Made by a program: the position numbers and the translations under genes | Shown here: one piece after another, positions 6,293-7,408 of the stretch | Numbering within the stretch: the stretch's first letter is position 1 | Layout of the letters: every line of letters starts with the position of its first letter | Origin: Thiohalobacter sp. | GTDB taxonomy: Bacteria; Pseudomonadota; Gammaproteobacteria; DSM-19610 | Direction: 5' to 3' | Assembly (NCBI GenBank): GCA_027010005.1 | Contig: JALVCM010000451.1 | Span: 1-7,408 of the forward strand | Length of the DNA: 7,408 bases | The notes under the pieces: model-generated | Told to the model about the DNA's origin: nothing | Database searches by the model: none | What the model saw: the letters and a program-made list of their open reading frames with translations, nothing else

Positions 6293-7155
6293 TGAGAACT
6301 GTCTGCACAAAAATCCTGCACTGCCTGCTGGCCACCTGCCTGCTGTATCTTCCGCCTGCCCTTGCGTTACAGCTTCCGGAAAACCACCCGGTTCCAGGTG
6401 GAATAGCCGTGATAGCGCTGAAGGACCACAAGGATATTGCAAAAGCCACCTATAACCACAAACCGGTGATGCTGGTCACTGACAGCCAGGGCGCGCCGAC
6501 CGCACTGGTCGGGCTGCCACTGGCAACGAAACCCGGTGAACACAGGCTTGTTATCCAGGGCAAGGATGGAAGAACGCAAAACATCGCCTTCAGGGTTACG
6601 GAGCGGGATTACGAGAAGCAATATATCACCCTCAAAAACAAGCGCATGGTTAACCCGGAAAAGCGCGACATGGCACGTATTGGCAGGGAACAGCAACGTA
6701 TCCGCAAGGCACTGGCAAGCTGGTCACCGCAAACACCGGAAACACTACAGCTGGCGCTACCCGTCAGGGGGCCGGTGAGCAGTACCTTCGGCCTGCGACG
6801 CTTCTTCAACAAGCAGCCGCGCAAACCACACAGTGGGCTCGATCTTGCCGCCCCGGAAGGTACACCGGTCAAGGCTCCTGCCAGCGGCCGTATTGTTGAT
6901 ACCGGGGCGTTCTTTTTTAACGGGAATACCGTATTTATCGAGCACGGGCAGGGGCTTGTCACCATGTACTGCCACCTGTCCCGTATCGACGTAAAACCCG
7001 GCCAACAGGTACAGCGTGGAGACATTATCGGTACCGTGGGTAAAACCGGGCGTGTCACCGGGGCTCACCTGCACTGGAGCGTCAGCCTCAATGATGCCCG
7101 TATTGACCCGGCATACCTGCTCGGGGAACCCCTGCCCGTGCAAGCAGATCACTGA
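6289..7155 (+). CDS. Secreted M23 (LytM-type) zinc peptidase
   Basis: A 288-residue protein predicted to cut peptide cross-links of peptidoglycan in the periplasm. Residues 1-26 look like a Sec signal peptide: basic start, hydrophobic core (ILHCLLATCLLYLPPALA), and a signal peptidase I site after A24-L25-A26. Residues about 28-105 form a beta-rich N-terminal domain like that of other gammaproteobacterial M23 peptidases. Residues about 158-278 are the LytM domain. All expected active-site residues are present: zinc ligands H181 and D185 (HSGLD) and H262 (HLH), plus H229 (CHL) and H260. It is therefore probably an active enzyme, not a regulatory EnvC/NlpD-like homologue. The ATG at 6289 overlaps the xseA stop (ATGA), so translation is likely coupled. 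A second ATG at 6292 has better spacing from GGA and may be the true start. A possible SOS promoter lies inside xseA. Confidence 0.93.
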   Translation: MMRTVCTKILHCLLATCLLYLPPALALQLPENHPVPGGIAVIALKDHKDIAKATYNHKPVMLVTDSQGAPTALVGLPLATKPGEHRLVIQGKDGRTQNIAFRVTERDYEKQYITLKNKRMVNPEKRDMARIGREQQRIRKALASWSPQTPETLQLALPVRGPVSSTFGLRRFFNKQPRKPHSGLDLAAPEGTPVKAPASGRIVDTGAFFFNGNTVFIEHGQGLVTMYCHLSRIDVKPGQQVQRGDIIGTVGKTGRVTGAHLHWSVSLNDARIDPAYLLGEPLPVQADH

Positions 7156-7166
7156 AACAGCCTGCC

Positions 7167-7408
7167 ATGGATAGCGATATCCGCCACACCCTGTCACTGA
7201 ATCTGCGGCTGTTCCGCCTGCTGCACGGCTGGAGCCAGGAGGAACTGGCAGAACGCAGCGGGCTGCACCGAACCTATATTGGTGCAATAGAACGCCGTGA
7301 AATCAGTACCGGTGTCGACAATCTGCAAAGACTGGCCCACGCCCTGGGCACCTCCGCCACGTCCCTGCTGGATCCCGGCTTTCATGACCTGCAGGACGGT
7401 ATACGGGA
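7167..7408 (+). CDS. XRE/Cro-type transcriptional regulator, N-terminal part (runs off the right edge)
   Basis: ATG at 7167 opens a frame of 80 complete codons to the window end without a stop, so the C-terminus is unseen. Residues about 12-62 form a clear Cro/CI helix-turn-helix: LFRLLHGWSQEELAERSG, then the recognition helix RTYIGAIERR, then NLQRLAHALGTS. The recognition segment resembles small single-domain regulators, including controller proteins of some restriction-modification systems. That is a resemblance only, and nothing of such a system is visible here. No Shine-Dalgarno sequence is evident. The gene begins 11 bp after the M23 peptidase stop and is probably co-transcribed with it. 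Its targets cannot be inferred. Confidence 0.85.
   Translation, partial: MDSDIRHTLSLNLRLFRLLHGWSQEELAERSGLHRTYIGAIERREISTGVDNLQRLAHALGTSATSLLDPGFHDLQDGIR

Overview
The window looks like a stretch of gammaproteobacterial chromosome with moderately high GC. The main support is the classic divergent pair guaBA / xseA, an arrangement also found in E. coli and, with a few genes between, in Pseudomonas. Protein similarity to the E. coli enzymes is high from end to end. The exact genus cannot be read from the sequence. A member of the Chromatiales or a related group is a guess only.

Layout. Positions 1-1432 hold a two-gene minus-strand unit that looks accessory: a Fic-domain protein with a C-terminal winged helix, followed 16 bp later by the start of a DUF6880-like protein that runs off the left edge. 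Positions 1433-1695 are an AT-rich intergenic region full of inverted repeats. It has two tandem 10-9-10 palindromes covering the fic promoter and leader, then a three-copy ATACCATGA array and a 9-9-9 palindrome just downstream of guaA. Positions 1696-4785 are the minus-strand guaB-guaA operon, which converts IMP to XMP to GMP. Positions 4786-4948 are the divergent promoter region. Positions 4949-7408 are a plus-strand unit: xseA (exonuclease VII large subunit), an overlapping secreted M23 peptidase, and the first 80 codons of an XRE-type regulator.

How it fits together. guaBA and xseA are housekeeping genes. The fic pair probably sits in a variable slot downstream of guaA and looks autoregulated through its own operators. 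The most striking signal lies inside the xseA coding sequence at about 6044-6081: a 17/20 match to the E. coli LexA (SOS) box placed on top of a TTGGCA-17-TATAAA promoter. It points towards the M23 peptidase and XRE genes, and the only two ATA codons of xseA fall inside the box. If functional, it would put the cell-wall peptidase and regulator under DNA-damage control separately from xseA. No RNA genes, insertion sequences, CRISPR arrays or attachment sites were seen.
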